32,133 nt of DNA. Origin: Candidatus Daviesbacteria bacterium (lineage in GTDB: Bacteria; Patescibacteriota; Microgenomatia; Daviesbacterales; UBA10151). Numbering within the stretch: the stretch's first letter is position 1; every line of letters starts with the position of its first letter. The translations under genes and the position numbers were made by a program. This document shows, piece by piece, positions 1 through 7,979 of the stretch. Location of the stretch: assembly GCA_003519445.1 (NCBI GenBank), contig DOWS01000040.1, positions 1 through 32,133 on the forward strand, written 5' to 3'. The notes under the pieces are model-generated. The model was not told the origin of the DNA and made no database searches. It saw only the letters and a list, made by a program, of their open reading frames with translations.

Positions 1-7
1 TAATTTT

Positions 8-625
8 TCATGGCAAGGCACAACAAGTATCATGGCTGGGATCACCCGGGAAACTCGTCACACAATTGGAATCACCTCCTGAAAGATATACCTCTGAATT
101 ATTTGTACACTGGGTAGTGTTTTGCCTGCATGTTCCAAGACTGTAACCTTGCAGTATTGCGTAATCATTACAAGTAGCAGGAGGAGAAGCGCTGGCTTTC
201 CAATTGGTCAAATAAGTTATTAAACTTACACTTCCTGTTCTTTGGGGATTTTGCTGCCAAGAAACAGCAGAGGTAATTTGTTTTCTGCTGGAGTCAACTG
301 TACTAATGGTAATCTGTCGGGTATAAAAACTGTCTGTTAGATCAGAGCTTCCTGAAAAAGTCCATTGGTTAGCAGATATTGAAAGACCTTTAGTTCCATC
401 TGTTAAATTGGAAAAATTTTCATCACGGATATTTCTGCTTGCCTCCAAACCCTCTTCTGCCAAAAATACAGCCCTTACTCTTTGCCCGGCTAAAGCAGTG
501 CTTTCACTTCCATAAATATAAGCCCCCATAAAAGCGGTAACTATCAAAACCAATATTGTAGAGGCCAGTAAAACCTCAATAGTCGAGAACCCCTTTTGAG
601 TTAAGGGTGATATTTTGGACATCAT
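8..625 (-). CDS. type IV prepilin-like protein (PilV-like minor pilin)
   Basis: A 205-residue protein with a class III prepilin signal: a short basic leader ends in KG, followed by FSTIEVLLAS with Glu at +5 and a long hydrophobic helix (about residues 13-38). A prepilin peptidase should cut after Gly12 and methylate Phe. The C-terminal 60 residues hold six cysteines, including a CC pair, which suggests a disulfide-stabilised exposed domain. It is the last gene of the pilus block and starts 50 bp inside the preceding pseudopilin gene; the start cannot move downstream without losing the leader, so the overlap is real. Which pilin role it plays (major or minor) cannot be told from sequence. The PilV label is by general resemblance only. 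Confidence 0.8.
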   Translation of the reverse strand: MMSKISPLTQKGFSTIEVLLASTILVLIVTAFMGAYIYGSESTALAGQRVRAVFLAEEGLEASRNIRDENFSNLTDGTKGLSISANQWTFSGSSDLTDSFYTRQITISTVDSSRKQITSAVSWQQNPQRTGSVSLITYLTNWKASASPPATCNDYAILQGYSLGTCRQNTTQCTNNSEVYLSGGDSNCVTSFPGDPSHDTCCALP

Positions 626-1046
626 TATTGGAACTGGTTAAGGTTATAGTACCTGTAGTATTTGGAGTCCCTAAGAGTTTAGAAAAAACTGCCTCTGTTA
701 TACCCGAGGGGGTAACATTGCCGGACAAAGAATAAACTTCATCAAAGTCTATATCTCTGGCAGCGTAACTCGTCCCTTTAAATAATGTTATATCACTACT
801 TTGAAGCTTAACTCCCCAAGTATCATCTCCATCTACTGCTTGAGAAAGGGTTTGGGCTCTTCTTAAAGTTTGTGTAACAGTATTAGCAGCCACATCCAGA
901 TCATTTTTAACTTGTAGCTTGGAATAAACAGGAACAGAAATTGCAGCCAAAACCGCAATTGTGGCAATTACCAAAATAACCTCAAGTAGGGTAAAACCCA
1001 AATTAGCTTGTAGGTTGTAGTTTTTTAGCTTTTTAGGATTATCCAT
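576..1046 (-). CDS. pseudopilin / prepilin with N-terminal methylation motif (GspH-like)
   Basis: A 156-residue protein with the prepilin motif NLG/FTLLEVILVIATIAVLAAISVPVY near residues 16-40 (Glu at +5 after the expected cleavage). The hydrophobic helix is followed by a small beta-rich domain, as in GspH/FimT-type minor pseudopilins. It lies downstream of pilC and overlaps the next prepilin gene by 50 bp, so the two are probably co-translated. The ATG overlaps the stop codon of a decayed four-helix-bundle remnant just upstream. No clear Shine-Dalgarno site is visible. Probable job: minor component or primer of the type IV pilus used for attachment or DNA uptake; this last point is inference. 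Confidence 0.85.
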   Translation of the reverse strand: MDNPKKLKNYNLQANLGFTLLEVILVIATIAVLAAISVPVYSKLQVKNDLDVAANTVTQTLRRAQTLSQAVDGDDTWGVKLQSSDITLFKGTSYAARDIDFDEVYSLSGNVTPSGITEAVFSKLLGTPNTTGTITLTSSNNDVQNITLNSKGVLDY

Positions 1047-1156
1047 TAGTCATTTTATTTAACATGCGCATGACTTCATCTAATAAACTATCCGCTTTGA
1101 TGTAATCAAGATTTTTGCCAAACAATTAAATCTTTATAACTAACTAGAATGTCCAT
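1039..1156 (-). pseudogene. remnant of a four-helix-bundle (S23 / TIGR02436-type) protein gene
   Basis: Between pilC and the pseudopilin the minus strand reads MDILVSYKDLIVWQKS-stop from 1156. In the next frame it reads LDYIKADSLLDEVMRMLNKM and ends at a stop at 1041-1039. These match, from memory, the conserved first (YKDLIVWQK) and last (LLDEVxxMLNKMI) segments of the roughly 120-residue four-helix-bundle family often found as intervening or stand-alone genes in Patescibacteria. Only about 40 of about 120 codons remain, so some 70-80 internal codons are gone and the two ends are out of frame. A decayed gene; the function of intact members is poorly known. Confidence 0.75.
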
Positions 1157-1170
1157 AATTTTTGTACTAA

Positions 1171-1198
1171 TAAGCTAACTTCTAATTCCTAACTCCTA
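1171..1198 (-). repeat. 7-bp tandem TAG-containing repeat upstream of the remnant
   Basis: Read on the minus strand from the pilC stop codon, the sequence runs TAGGAGT TAGGAAT TAGAAGT TAGCTTA: four units of seven bases, each starting with TAG. Since 7 is not a multiple of 3, the array places a stop codon in all three frames. It directly precedes the four-helix-bundle remnant. I recall similar TTAGGAGTTAGGA-like tracts ahead of intact members of that family, but cannot check this here. Confidence 0.5.
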
Positions 1199-2245
1199 TT
1201 TATTCAATCCTCCGATAAGGGAATAAATCGGCAGAATAACTGATAAAGCCACAAAAAGCACTCCCAACCAAATAATAATCAAAAGAATTGGTTCCAGTAT
1301 TACTATTAAATTTTTGGTAGTAGTCTGCAGTTTTTCTTCAAAGGTTTGGCCAAGACTTACAAGCACCTCCGGCAGCTTACCTGATCTCTCTGAAGTAATA
1401 ATCATTTGTTGAATATGAAAAGGCATTAATTTGTTGGTATCTTTATATAATTTGAAGCTTGACTCAAAAGAATTACCCTGCCCAATACTTTTTTCTAAAC
1501 TTAAATATAATTTTTGATAAGCCTCTATTGTTGTTGAAGATACCAGTGAACTTAGCGCATCAGTCACTATTAGTCCTGCTTTAAGCAGTTCACCTAAAAT
1601 AAACCCAAATCTGGCAAGTTCGGTTTCCATAATAATCTTACTAATACCGGGAAGCCTCATTAATATAAACTCCCCTAGAAATTTTGTTTTTTTAGCAAAA
1701 AAGAGAAAGAAGACTGTAAAAATAATCAAAAAGATTAGAAGCGGAATTACAACTATCCCAAATTCGCCTAAAAATTTACCAACAAAAATTAAAATTTTAG
1801 TGATCAAAGGCAATTCCACTCTAAGCTGGGAAAAAACCAAACTTAATCTGGGTAGAATAAACCAAGCTATACCAAGCCCTATTATCAATGTTAGGGTTAA
1901 TACTATCACAGGATAAATCATGGCTGATTGAAGTTTTGAAGCAAATTCCCTGTCTTTTTGCTGCTGATTAACAACCATTTTTAGATTTTCCGGCAATCTA
2001 CCCGACTCTTCTCCCAGCCTAATTAAAGCTATAACATGATTTGGTAATAATTTACTTTTTTGAAGAGCCATCCAAAGGGTGGAGCCGGAATTGATTTCCG
2101 CATCAATTAAACCCAAAATTTTAAGCATTTTTTTGGATTTTGTTTCCTGTTTTAAAGAAGTAATTGCCGAGGATACATCAATACCCGAGGCAATCATTAC
2201 AGCCAGATTTTCTAAAAAATAATCTTTGTCCTCGCTACTAAACAT
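1196..2245 (-). CDS. pilC: type IV pilus inner-membrane platform protein PilC/GspF
   Basis: A 349-residue protein with two T2SSF repeats. The first repeat has SSEDKDYFLENLAVMIASGI at its N-terminus and the second includes ARFGFILGELLKAGL near residue 210. Three strongly hydrophobic segments lie near residues 107-130, 160-183 and 312-340, the usual PilC/GspF topology. It anchors the assembly ATPase and moves pilin subunits from the membrane into the growing pilus. It starts 2 bp after the pilB stop, so it is translated with pilB. The length is slightly below the usual ~400 residues because the N-terminal cytoplasmic leader is short. Confidence 0.95.
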   Translation of the reverse strand: MFSSEDKDYFLENLAVMIASGIDVSSAITSLKQETKSKKMLKILGLIDAEINSGSTLWMALQKSKLLPNHVIALIRLGEESGRLPENLKMVVNQQQKDREFASKLQSAMIYPVIVLTLTLIIGLGIAWFILPRLSLVFSQLRVELPLITKILIFVGKFLGEFGIVVIPLLIFLIIFTVFFLFFAKKTKFLGEFILMRLPGISKIIMETELARFGFILGELLKAGLIVTDALSSLVSSTTIEAYQKLYLSLEKSIGQGNSFESSFKLYKDTNKLMPFHIQQMIITSERSGKLPEVLVSLGQTFEEKLQTTTKNLIVILEPILLIIIWLGVLFVALSVILPIYSLIGGLNK

Positions 2246-2247
2246 TT

Positions 2248-3894
2248 TTAAGAGCGGGGAGAAGCCACCCGCAATACTTCCTCCAAAGTGGTGATACCTG
2301 CTTTAACTTTTTCCATCCCATCTTCAAATAAATCTTTAGCGCCCTCGGATTTGGCAAGTTGCCATATTTGGGAAGCAGAAGGTTTTTGTAATACCAATTC
2401 TCTCATGGCCTTCCCGATTTCAATAAACTCAAAAATTGCGCTTCTGCCTTTATAACCTGTGCCATGACAAACCTCACAACCCTTACCTTTATATAAAGTT
2501 GTAGACTCATCAATGAAATGATTTTTTAAATTAGGAAAATAGTTATGAATATAATCCCTAGGATAAGATTGGCTCATTTTGCATGATTGGCAGATTACAC
2601 GCAATAATCTTTGGGCAATAATCAACTCTATTGTGGAGGCCATTAAAAACGGCTCAACCCCCATATCCAAAAGCCTTGGAATGGCAGTGGCAGCATCATT
2701 GGCATGAAAAGTTGTTAAAAGAAGGTGACCGGTTAACGCGGCATTAACTGCAATTTCTGCAGTTTCCCCATCTCTAATTTCACCCACCAGAATAATATTT
2801 GGGTCTTGCCTGATAATTGAGCGGAGACCTTTGGCAAAACTAAGATTTGTAGCCTCTGAAACCGGAATTTGATTAACACCTGTTATTCTATATTCTATGG
2901 GATCTTCAATGGTAGTAATATTAACCTCCGGCTTATTTAAAAGCTTTATCAACGCATAAAGAGTAGTAGTTTTTCCTGATCCTGTTGGCCCTGTACAAAT
3001 AATCATGCCAAAGGGCTTTCTGATTGCCTTAGAAATAAGCTGCTGTCCGGAAGTGGAAAAACCAATATCAGCAAGATTAAAATCACGGAGGTAGGCAGAA
3101 AGTATTCTGATGGCAGTTTTTTCACCGTCAATGGTGGGAACAATTGAAATACGCAGATCAATAGTTTTTCCGTTTACTGTCATTCTCATGGCGCCATCTT
3201 GAGGTTCCCTATGTTCGTCAATCCGCAGTCTTGACTGAACTTTAATCCTGTTTAAAATATTCTCGTATAAAGATTTTGGGATATTCCCGTGTGTTTGCAA
3301 CACTCCGTCAACCCTAAAACGAATAACAACAGCATCTTCCCGAGGTTCAAAATGAATATCCGAAACTTTATCAACTGACGCTTCTTCAAAAAGCTCCTCC
3401 AGGATTTTTGGAGCAAAACCGGGTGTATCTTTCAAAGCTTGGCTTAGTCTTGCCACTAGTGGTTGTCTATAGCTTACAAACAAGCTTTCAATATCTTTAG
3501 GGAAGCTGTAGGCTAAGGTAACTATTTTTCCAGGAATGAGTTTTTGTAATTGCTCTTTGAGATTTTCTTGATTGGGATTTGCCGTGGCTATGGTAACTTT
3601 AGTAGGTTCCTCCTCTGCCAGAACTAAATAATACTTAGAGGCTAAATCTTTTGGAATTTTTAGAATTTGCCCCGGTGGAGGTGGACTGGTTGCTAAATTA
3701 AAAAAAGGCACTTTAAAAGCTTCTGCCACAGCCTGACCAAGCAGGTTTCTGTTAATTAAGCCTGTATTATACAGATAATCAATCAAAGAGCCATTATGCT
3801 CTTTGGCATACTGCTCTGCCTTGGCAATATCATCAGGGGTAACATAACTCTGATGCAGCAGGATCTCTTTAACTATTTGATCATTTGTATTCAT
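2248..3894 (-). CDS. pilB: type IV pilus assembly ATPase PilB/GspE
   Basis: A 548-residue hexameric secretion ATPase. It has an N-terminal MshEN-like domain (about 1-140), then the N2 and catalytic domains. Visible motifs: Walker A GPTGSGKTTT near 302-311, Asp box TIEDPIEYR near 328-336, Walker B NIILVGEIRDGET near 366-378, and a His box with LTTFHAND near 393-400. A zinc-binding CxxC pair (CQSC near 435, CEVC near 473) is the mark of PilB/GspE rather than the retraction ATPase PilT. It powers pilus extension. It sits 2 bp upstream of pilC and follows dnaB after a 52-bp gap that carries a possible promoter. No pilT is in the window. Confidence 0.97.
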   Translation of the reverse strand: MNTNDQIVKEILLHQSYVTPDDIAKAEQYAKEHNGSLIDYLYNTGLINRNLLGQAVAEAFKVPFFNLATSPPPPGQILKIPKDLASKYYLVLAEEEPTKVTIATANPNQENLKEQLQKLIPGKIVTLAYSFPKDIESLFVSYRQPLVARLSQALKDTPGFAPKILEELFEEASVDKVSDIHFEPREDAVVIRFRVDGVLQTHGNIPKSLYENILNRIKVQSRLRIDEHREPQDGAMRMTVNGKTIDLRISIVPTIDGEKTAIRILSAYLRDFNLADIGFSTSGQQLISKAIRKPFGMIICTGPTGSGKTTTLYALIKLLNKPEVNITTIEDPIEYRITGVNQIPVSEATNLSFAKGLRSIIRQDPNIILVGEIRDGETAEIAVNAALTGHLLLTTFHANDAATAIPRLLDMGVEPFLMASTIELIIAQRLLRVICQSCKMSQSYPRDYIHNYFPNLKNHFIDESTTLYKGKGCEVCHGTGYKGRSAIFEFIEIGKAMRELVLQKPSASQIWQLAKSEGAKDLFEDGMEKVKAGITTLEEVLRVASPRS

Positions 3895-3916
3895 GGACAG
3901 AAGACTTACTATTTAA

Positions 3917-3922
3917 ATTATA
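3917..3922 (-). promoter_or_regulatory. -10 box of a likely pilB promoter
   Basis: The minus strand has TATAAT at 3922-3917 in the 52-bp gap between dnaB and pilB; the pilB ATG begins 22 nt further on. The -35 region is weak (TTTCAT at 17 bp). It would let the pilus genes be transcribed apart from dnaB. The -10 match is seen directly; activity is inferred. Confidence 0.45.
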
Positions 3923-3946
3923 TACTTTCTTACGGAAAAATGAAAT

Positions 3947-5305
3947 TTAAGCAGCTGCAGCTAGTTCTTTAGTTTCTTCTTTAATTGGTCTGCCTCTGGT
4001 TTTTTCCATTCCATAAAACTTGGTCCTGTCTGCCCTAAACATCATTTGAATCTCGCCTATTGGCCCGTTTCTGTGTTTTTGAATATCCAAAGTGACCAGC
4101 TCCGGCTTTTCCGGATCCTCCCTGTAAATAAACATCACCACATCCGCATCTTGCTCAATGGCGCCTGATTCTCTTAAATCTGCCAATTGAGGTCTTTTGG
4201 TACCTCTTGCCTCAACTGATCGATTAAGTTGAGAAATTGCCAGAACCGGAATTTTTAACTCCCTTGCCAGATTTTTAAGCTGCTGTGATATTTCCGAAAC
4301 TTCCTGCACCCTATTTTCCAGATTTCTTCCGTGAATAAGTTGCAAATAATCCACGATTAAAAATTTTAACCCGTGTTCAATCTGCAAACGGCGGGCTTTG
4401 GTTCTTATTTCGGAAATTGAGCTTCCGGGAGTATCGTCAATAAAAAGCGGCGCTTCAGCCAGCTCCCCCATGGCCAAAGACAGTTTATCAAAATCCTTCT
4501 CATCTAATCTGCCTGTTTTAAGTTTCCAGGCATCAATGTCAGCCTGACCCACCAGTAATCTGTCTACCAGCTCTTCCTGACTCATTTCCAGAGAAAAAAT
4601 CCCCACCGGAATTTGAGCCGAAACTGCCACAAACTGGGCAATGTTTAAAGCCATACTGGTTTTTCCCTGCCCGGGTCTCGAAGCCAAAATCAGCAAATTT
4701 GAATCCTGCATGCCGGCCAGTTTATTATCCAAATCCTTAAATCCGGTTGGCACTCCCCGCAGTTTTCCGGAACTTTTTTGCAGTTCATCAAGCCTGTCAA
4801 AAGAAGCTGTCAAGGCGTCCTTTATTGGGATAAAATCCCTGGCCACATGCTGCTGGGCCAGAGAAAAAATGCCTGTTTCTGCCTGCTCCAGCAAATCCTC
4901 AATTTTCTGGGACTCATCGTAAGCTTTTTCAATTAAACCAGTGGCCTGGGAAATCAGGCTCCGCCTGACAGCATGCTCTTTAATAATTCTGGCGTAATAT
5001 TCCACATGGGCAGCAGTTGGCACCATATTGACCAGGGTAGTAAGATATGCCGAACCTCCAACTTTATCGTAAACTCCGCTTCTTTTTAGCTCCTCTGTCA
5101 GGGTAACCAAATCAATCGGCTCCCGCCTTTCAAAAAGACTCTGCATGGCCGAATAAATAGCACCGTGCTGCTCGCTCCTGTAAAAATTGACGGCGCGAAT
5201 TATTTCGGAAACTCGGACAATGGCATCTTTATCAATCAGAAGCGCTCCCAAAAGGGATTGTTCTGCATCTATATTTTGCGGGGGCAGCTTGGTAACATTA
5301 GCCAT
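3947..5305 (-). CDS. dnaB: replicative DNA helicase DnaB
   Basis: A 452-residue helicase that unwinds DNA ahead of the replication fork. The N-terminal helical domain (PQNIDAEQSLLGALLID, about 9-110) is followed by a linker and a RecA-like motor domain. Walker A reads SRPGQGKTSM with Lys215. The SLEMSQEEL motif and the Walker B FLIVDYLQLI are present, as is the SGAIEQDAD segment near 380-390 that precedes the arginine-finger region. No intein is present. The start codon overlaps the stop of the upstream metallo-beta-lactamase-fold gene by 1 bp, so the two form one unit. The C-terminal tail (KEETKELAAAA) is short. Confidence 0.98.
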   Translation of the reverse strand: MANVTKLPPQNIDAEQSLLGALLIDKDAIVRVSEIIRAVNFYRSEQHGAIYSAMQSLFERREPIDLVTLTEELKRSGVYDKVGGSAYLTTLVNMVPTAAHVEYYARIIKEHAVRRSLISQATGLIEKAYDESQKIEDLLEQAETGIFSLAQQHVARDFIPIKDALTASFDRLDELQKSSGKLRGVPTGFKDLDNKLAGMQDSNLLILASRPGQGKTSMALNIAQFVAVSAQIPVGIFSLEMSQEELVDRLLVGQADIDAWKLKTGRLDEKDFDKLSLAMGELAEAPLFIDDTPGSSISEIRTKARRLQIEHGLKFLIVDYLQLIHGRNLENRVQEVSEISQQLKNLARELKIPVLAISQLNRSVEARGTKRPQLADLRESGAIEQDADVVMFIYREDPEKPELVTLDIQKHRNGPIGEIQMMFRADRTKFYGMEKTRGRPIKEETKELAAAA

Positions 5306-5961
5306 TAGGATTTACTCAAAACCACTACCTGTGGTTCTTCCGGCAGTTTTTCTTTAGTTATAGACAGTTTGGGTTGCGGAAGAGCCCCTTCTGCTCCCAT
5401 TTCTTTCAAGAAATTATCAATTGGTTCCAGTTCAAATTTCAATCCTTCTGTTTTAAAGTGCATAGGGATAATAATTTTTGGCTCCAATTGTGAAACAATA
5501 TCAGATGCTGCTTTAGCATCTATTGTATAAACAGATCCAACGGGAATTAGTAAAATATCTGTTTGACCGATTTGGGCAATTTGTTCCTCTGTTAATTTAG
5601 CCTGCCCCAAATCCCCTAAATGAACAATATTTAAATTATCAAGCAACAGATGAAAAATGATATTTTTGCCTCGCTCTGAACCTTGACTATTATCATGAAA
5701 AGAAGAGATTGTTGTTACAACCGCACCTGCTACTTCATACTCTCCGGGATCCTTAAATGACGGTGGGGTTGCGCCGGAAGGCCCGGAAATTGCTGAAACA
5801 TTATTGTGATCTTTGTGGTCATGCGTTGTTAAAACTACATCCGCCTGCAAATCTTTGGGCAATTTTAACCCGGTAAAATCCGGATCATATGGATCTATTA
5901 CAACAGTCGCATTTTTACTCTTTAACCTAAAACAAGCCTGTCCCAACCAGTAAATATCCAT
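5305..5961 (-). CDS. metallo-beta-lactamase-fold hydrolase (UPF0173/YtnP-like)
   Basis: A 218-residue metallo-hydrolase. The metal-binding signature HxHxDH is seen as THDHKDHNN (His47, His49, Asp51, His52). Later ligand candidates are the His in SSFHDN, the Asp in LGDLGQ and the His in IPMHFKTE. The protein begins directly with the first beta strand (MDIYWLGQACFRL), typical of the small UPF0173-like group, whose physiological substrates are mostly unknown. It is the first gene of a unit with dnaB (1-bp overlap). A -10 box 9 nt ahead of its ATG suggests a leaderless mRNA. Confidence 0.88.
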   Translation of the reverse strand: MDIYWLGQACFRLKSKNATVVIDPYDPDFTGLKLPKDLQADVVLTTHDHKDHNNVSAISGPSGATPPSFKDPGEYEVAGAVVTTISSFHDNSQGSERGKNIIFHLLLDNLNIVHLGDLGQAKLTEEQIAQIGQTDILLIPVGSVYTIDAKAASDIVSQLEPKIIIPMHFKTEGLKFELEPIDNFLKEMGAEGALPQPKLSITKEKLPEEPQVVVLSKS

Positions 5962-5970
5962 AGTAAACGC

Positions 5971-5992
5971 ATACTAACAAATATGCTAAAAT
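5971..5992. promoter_or_regulatory. divergent extended -10 promoters for 5961(-) and 6002(+)
   Basis: Two extended -10 elements lie back to back in 40 bp. On the minus strand TG-T-TAGTAT (5979-5971) ends 9 nt before the ATG of the metallo-hydrolase. On the plus strand TG-C-TAAAAT (5984-5992) also ends 9 nt before the ATG at 6002. Both imply mRNAs with almost no 5' leader. No good -35 boxes are seen, as allowed for extended -10 promoters. Confidence 0.6.
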
Positions 5993-6001
5993 TGTTCAAT
6001 A

Positions 6002-6433
6002 ATGAAACTTACCCGGAAACTATCTTCCAAAGCCTTTTATCTTTCTCAATCGCTTATTTTGATTTTTGGTCTGATATTTTTATCAGGGCTTTATTATATT
6101 TTAAATTCCCCACAAAACAATTCCTCTTACACTACACGGGGTCCTGTCACCATCCTGCCTAAAAGTTTAAGAATAGACTTGGACCTGCCGGAAGAAAATT
6201 TATTGACTTTTCAACCTTCGGTTATTGTTTCAGGCAACACTCTTCCATTTACTCAAGTTTTAATCACTACCGACTCCCAGGATCTGGTAATTGAATCCAA
6301 AAAAGACGGCTCTTTTTCTACAGTCATCAAACTTGATAAGGGAGTTAATAATTTAACAGCCGTAGTTTTTGGTCAAAACGGCGAGTCTAAATCCATTGAA
6401 CGGACTGTTTATTATTCAAAAGAAAAAATATGA
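6002..6433 (+). CDS. membrane-anchored protein with one Ig-like domain
   Basis: A 143-residue protein. A basic N-terminus is followed by one hydrophobic segment (about 14-34), then a low-complexity linker and a domain of about 80 residues with the pattern PSVIVSGNTLPFTQVLI...KDGSFSTVIKLDKGVNNLTAVVFG. That pattern resembles bacterial Ig-like (Big) repeats found in surface proteins. It is probably anchored in the membrane and faces outward. It overlaps the next gene by 4 bp (ATGA), so the two are co-translated. The exact role is unknown. Confidence 0.7.
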   Translation: MKLTRKLSSKAFYLSQSLILIFGLIFLSGLYYILNSPQNNSSYTTRGPVTILPKSLRIDLDLPEENLLTFQPSVIVSGNTLPFTQVLITTDSQDLVIESKKDGSFSTVIKLDKGVNNLTAVVFGQNGESKSIERTVYYSKEKI

Positions 6434-7014
6434 TTAAGTTAATAAATATCATAATAATTATAATTATAATAAATTTTATAATTCCTTATGCTTTGGCAGT
6501 GGACGCCTCCCCCTCTTCAGAAATCAAATCTAAACTCGAGGAATTGAAAAAAGGAATAGCTTCCAAAGCTGCCAAATTAAAGAGAGAGGTCGCTCAAAAA
6601 CTTACCAACAAATCCTATGTTGGCACTGTTGAAAATAAAACCAACAATTCTCTAACCGTGATTACCAAAAACGGGGCAAAAATAGTCACCATTAACCAGG
6701 ATACTGTTTCCCCTAAAACTTTAAACCTAAAAAACTATGTAGCCGCCTTGGGAGATATAGACGACACAGGGGTTTTAACTGCCAAAAAAATTATTTTGCT
6801 ACCAACTACCAACTCCCAACTCAAGACTTATTTATGGGGTCAAATTATCTCTATTTCGGACAAGTTAATCACATTAAAAGATAAGGATGTAAAAAATGTG
6901 GCTGTATCGCTAAATAGCCAGTCCCAAGTTAAATTAAATGATTTTGTGATATTAACAGGTACAAAAAATGGGAATGATATTTTTGAGGCAGGCTTTATCT
7001 TTGTTATTCCCTAA
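6430..7014 (+). CDS. secreted hypothetical protein with OB-like repeats (DUF5666-like)
   Basis: A 194-residue protein with a signal peptide: MIKLIN, a run of eight isoleucines, then a likely cleavage near PYALAVDA. Next comes a charged coiled-coil stretch (about 33-62), then two similar segments, SYVGTVENKTNNSLTVITKNG and LWGQIISISDKLITLKDKDV. Each resembles the small beta-barrel seen in DUF5666-like proteins (G-x-V/I followed by a strand with D/N). The function is unknown. It is translationally coupled to the Ig-like gene upstream and ends 11 bp inside the convergent nucleotidyltransferase gene. Confidence 0.65.
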   Translation: MIKLINIIIIIIIINFIIPYALAVDASPSSEIKSKLEELKKGIASKAAKLKREVAQKLTNKSYVGTVENKTNNSLTVITKNGAKIVTINQDTVSPKTLNLKNYVAALGDIDDTGVLTAKKIILLPTTNSQLKTYLWGQIISISDKLITLKDKDVKNVAVSLNSQSQVKLNDFVILTGTKNGNDIFEAGFIFVIP

Positions 7015-7702
7015 ATTCTTCTGCTACTTCTTTTTCTGCCTCTGTCAAATCTTTTACAGTATCCACACCTCTCCAGTAATTAGTACTTTTGAAAACTATA
7101 AATCTGTCTTGTGGAAGTTTGGGAAAAGTTTCTATTTCATGGTCTCCCTCATCAGGTAAAAGCGGCTCAATTTCCTTGGAGAAAATATAAATGCCGGGAT
7201 TAATCCAATGAGGAAGAAGCGGTTTTTCGGAAAATCCTAAAATTTCATCTGAATCATTAAATTCCACCACTCCATAAGGGCTTCTGAGAGGCACCACGGC
7301 AATGGTCGCCATAGCATTTTTTTCTTTATGTTTTTTCATCATACCCGAAAGATCCAATTTCCATAAATTATCCCCGTTTAATACCACCACATCTTGCCAC
7401 CCTTCCGGTAACTCCTTCATGGCTTTTTTGATACCGCCACCGCGACCCAAAGGAGTTTCTTCTATGGAAAATAAGGCTTTCATTCCGTATTTACTTCCAG
7501 AACCAATGTGCTTTTGCAAAGCCTCGCGGTGATAACTACAGGCAAAAACTACCAGTTCAACCCCAGCCTTTTTTAGTTGATCTAACTGATAAGCCAGAAT
7601 TGGTTTGCCGTTAACCTCCACCATCGGTTTGGGCCGGTCACTGGTAAAAGGCCGCAACCTCTCCCCTTTCCCCCCTGCCAATATAATGGCGCTTTTAATC
7701 AT
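7004..7702 (-). CDS. sugar-phosphate nucleotidyltransferase
   Basis: A 232-residue NTP-transferase domain protein. The N-terminal signature AGGKGERLRPFTSDRPKPM with KPM followed by VEVNGKPIL is the nucleotide-binding loop of glucose-1-phosphate / mannose-1-phosphate nucleotidyltransferases. VVLNGDNLW carries the metal-binding Asp. It lacks the C-terminal left-handed helix of the larger enzymes, so it is a single-domain form like MurU or the short guanylyltransferases; the sugar and nucleotide cannot be fixed from sequence. It probably makes an activated sugar for surface polysaccharide. The mRNA appears leaderless. Confidence 0.85.
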   Translation of the reverse strand: MIKSAIILAGGKGERLRPFTSDRPKPMVEVNGKPILAYQLDQLKKAGVELVVFACSYHREALQKHIGSGSKYGMKALFSIEETPLGRGGGIKKAMKELPEGWQDVVVLNGDNLWKLDLSGMMKKHKEKNAMATIAVVPLRSPYGVVEFNDSDEILGFSEKPLLPHWINPGIYIFSKEIEPLLPDEGDHEIETFPKLPQDRFIVFKSTNYWRGVDTVKDLTEAEKEVAEEFRE

Positions 7703-7709
7703 AAAAGAT

Positions 7710-7741
7710 ATATTATCATAAATTTAACAATGTGGTAAAAT
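7710..7741. promoter_or_regulatory. overlapping divergent promoters for 7702(-) and 7761(+)
   Basis: Minus strand: TG-A-TAATAT (7718-7710) ends 7 nt before the ATG at 7702, with TTACCA 17 bp upstream. Plus strand: TTATCA (7713-7718), 17-bp spacer, then TG-G-TAAAAT (7733-7741). The two promoters occupy almost the same DNA, so polymerases could compete for it. The plus-strand transcript would have a short leader with a Shine-Dalgarno site (GGAGG, 7748-7752). Confidence 0.6.
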
Positions 7742-7760
7742 GGGTTTGGAGGTACAAATC

Positions 7761-7973
7761 ATGGAACCCGGCGGGCAAGAGGCAGCAGATCAAGAGCAAA
7801 AAAAAAGAAGCCTTGAAAGGCACTTAGCAATAAAAAGGAGGGCAGAACACGCGTTAAATACTACCACCCTAGAAGGGGGTACTGATGTTGGAGGACCAGC
7901 AGAACACATAGCCGAAAAAGATGCTCATGAAACCGCTGCCCGAATTTTAACAGGTGATCTTAGGTCAAAATAA
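7761..7973 (+). CDS. small hypothetical protein, charged helical
   Basis: A 70-residue protein, MEPGGQEAADQEQKKRS..., mostly charged and probably helical, with no membrane segment or known motif. I chose the ATG at 7761 over the one at 7740. The upstream ATG lies inside the promoter -10 box, while the one at 7761 has GGAGG 8 nt before it. It ends 6 bp from the convergent gene at 7980. Function unknown; a real gene is likely because both promoter and ribosome-binding site are present. Confidence 0.5.
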   Translation: MEPGGQEAADQEQKKRSLERHLAIKRRAEHALNTTTLEGGTDVGGPAEHIAEKDAHETAARILTGDLRSK

Positions 7974-7979
7974 GATATT

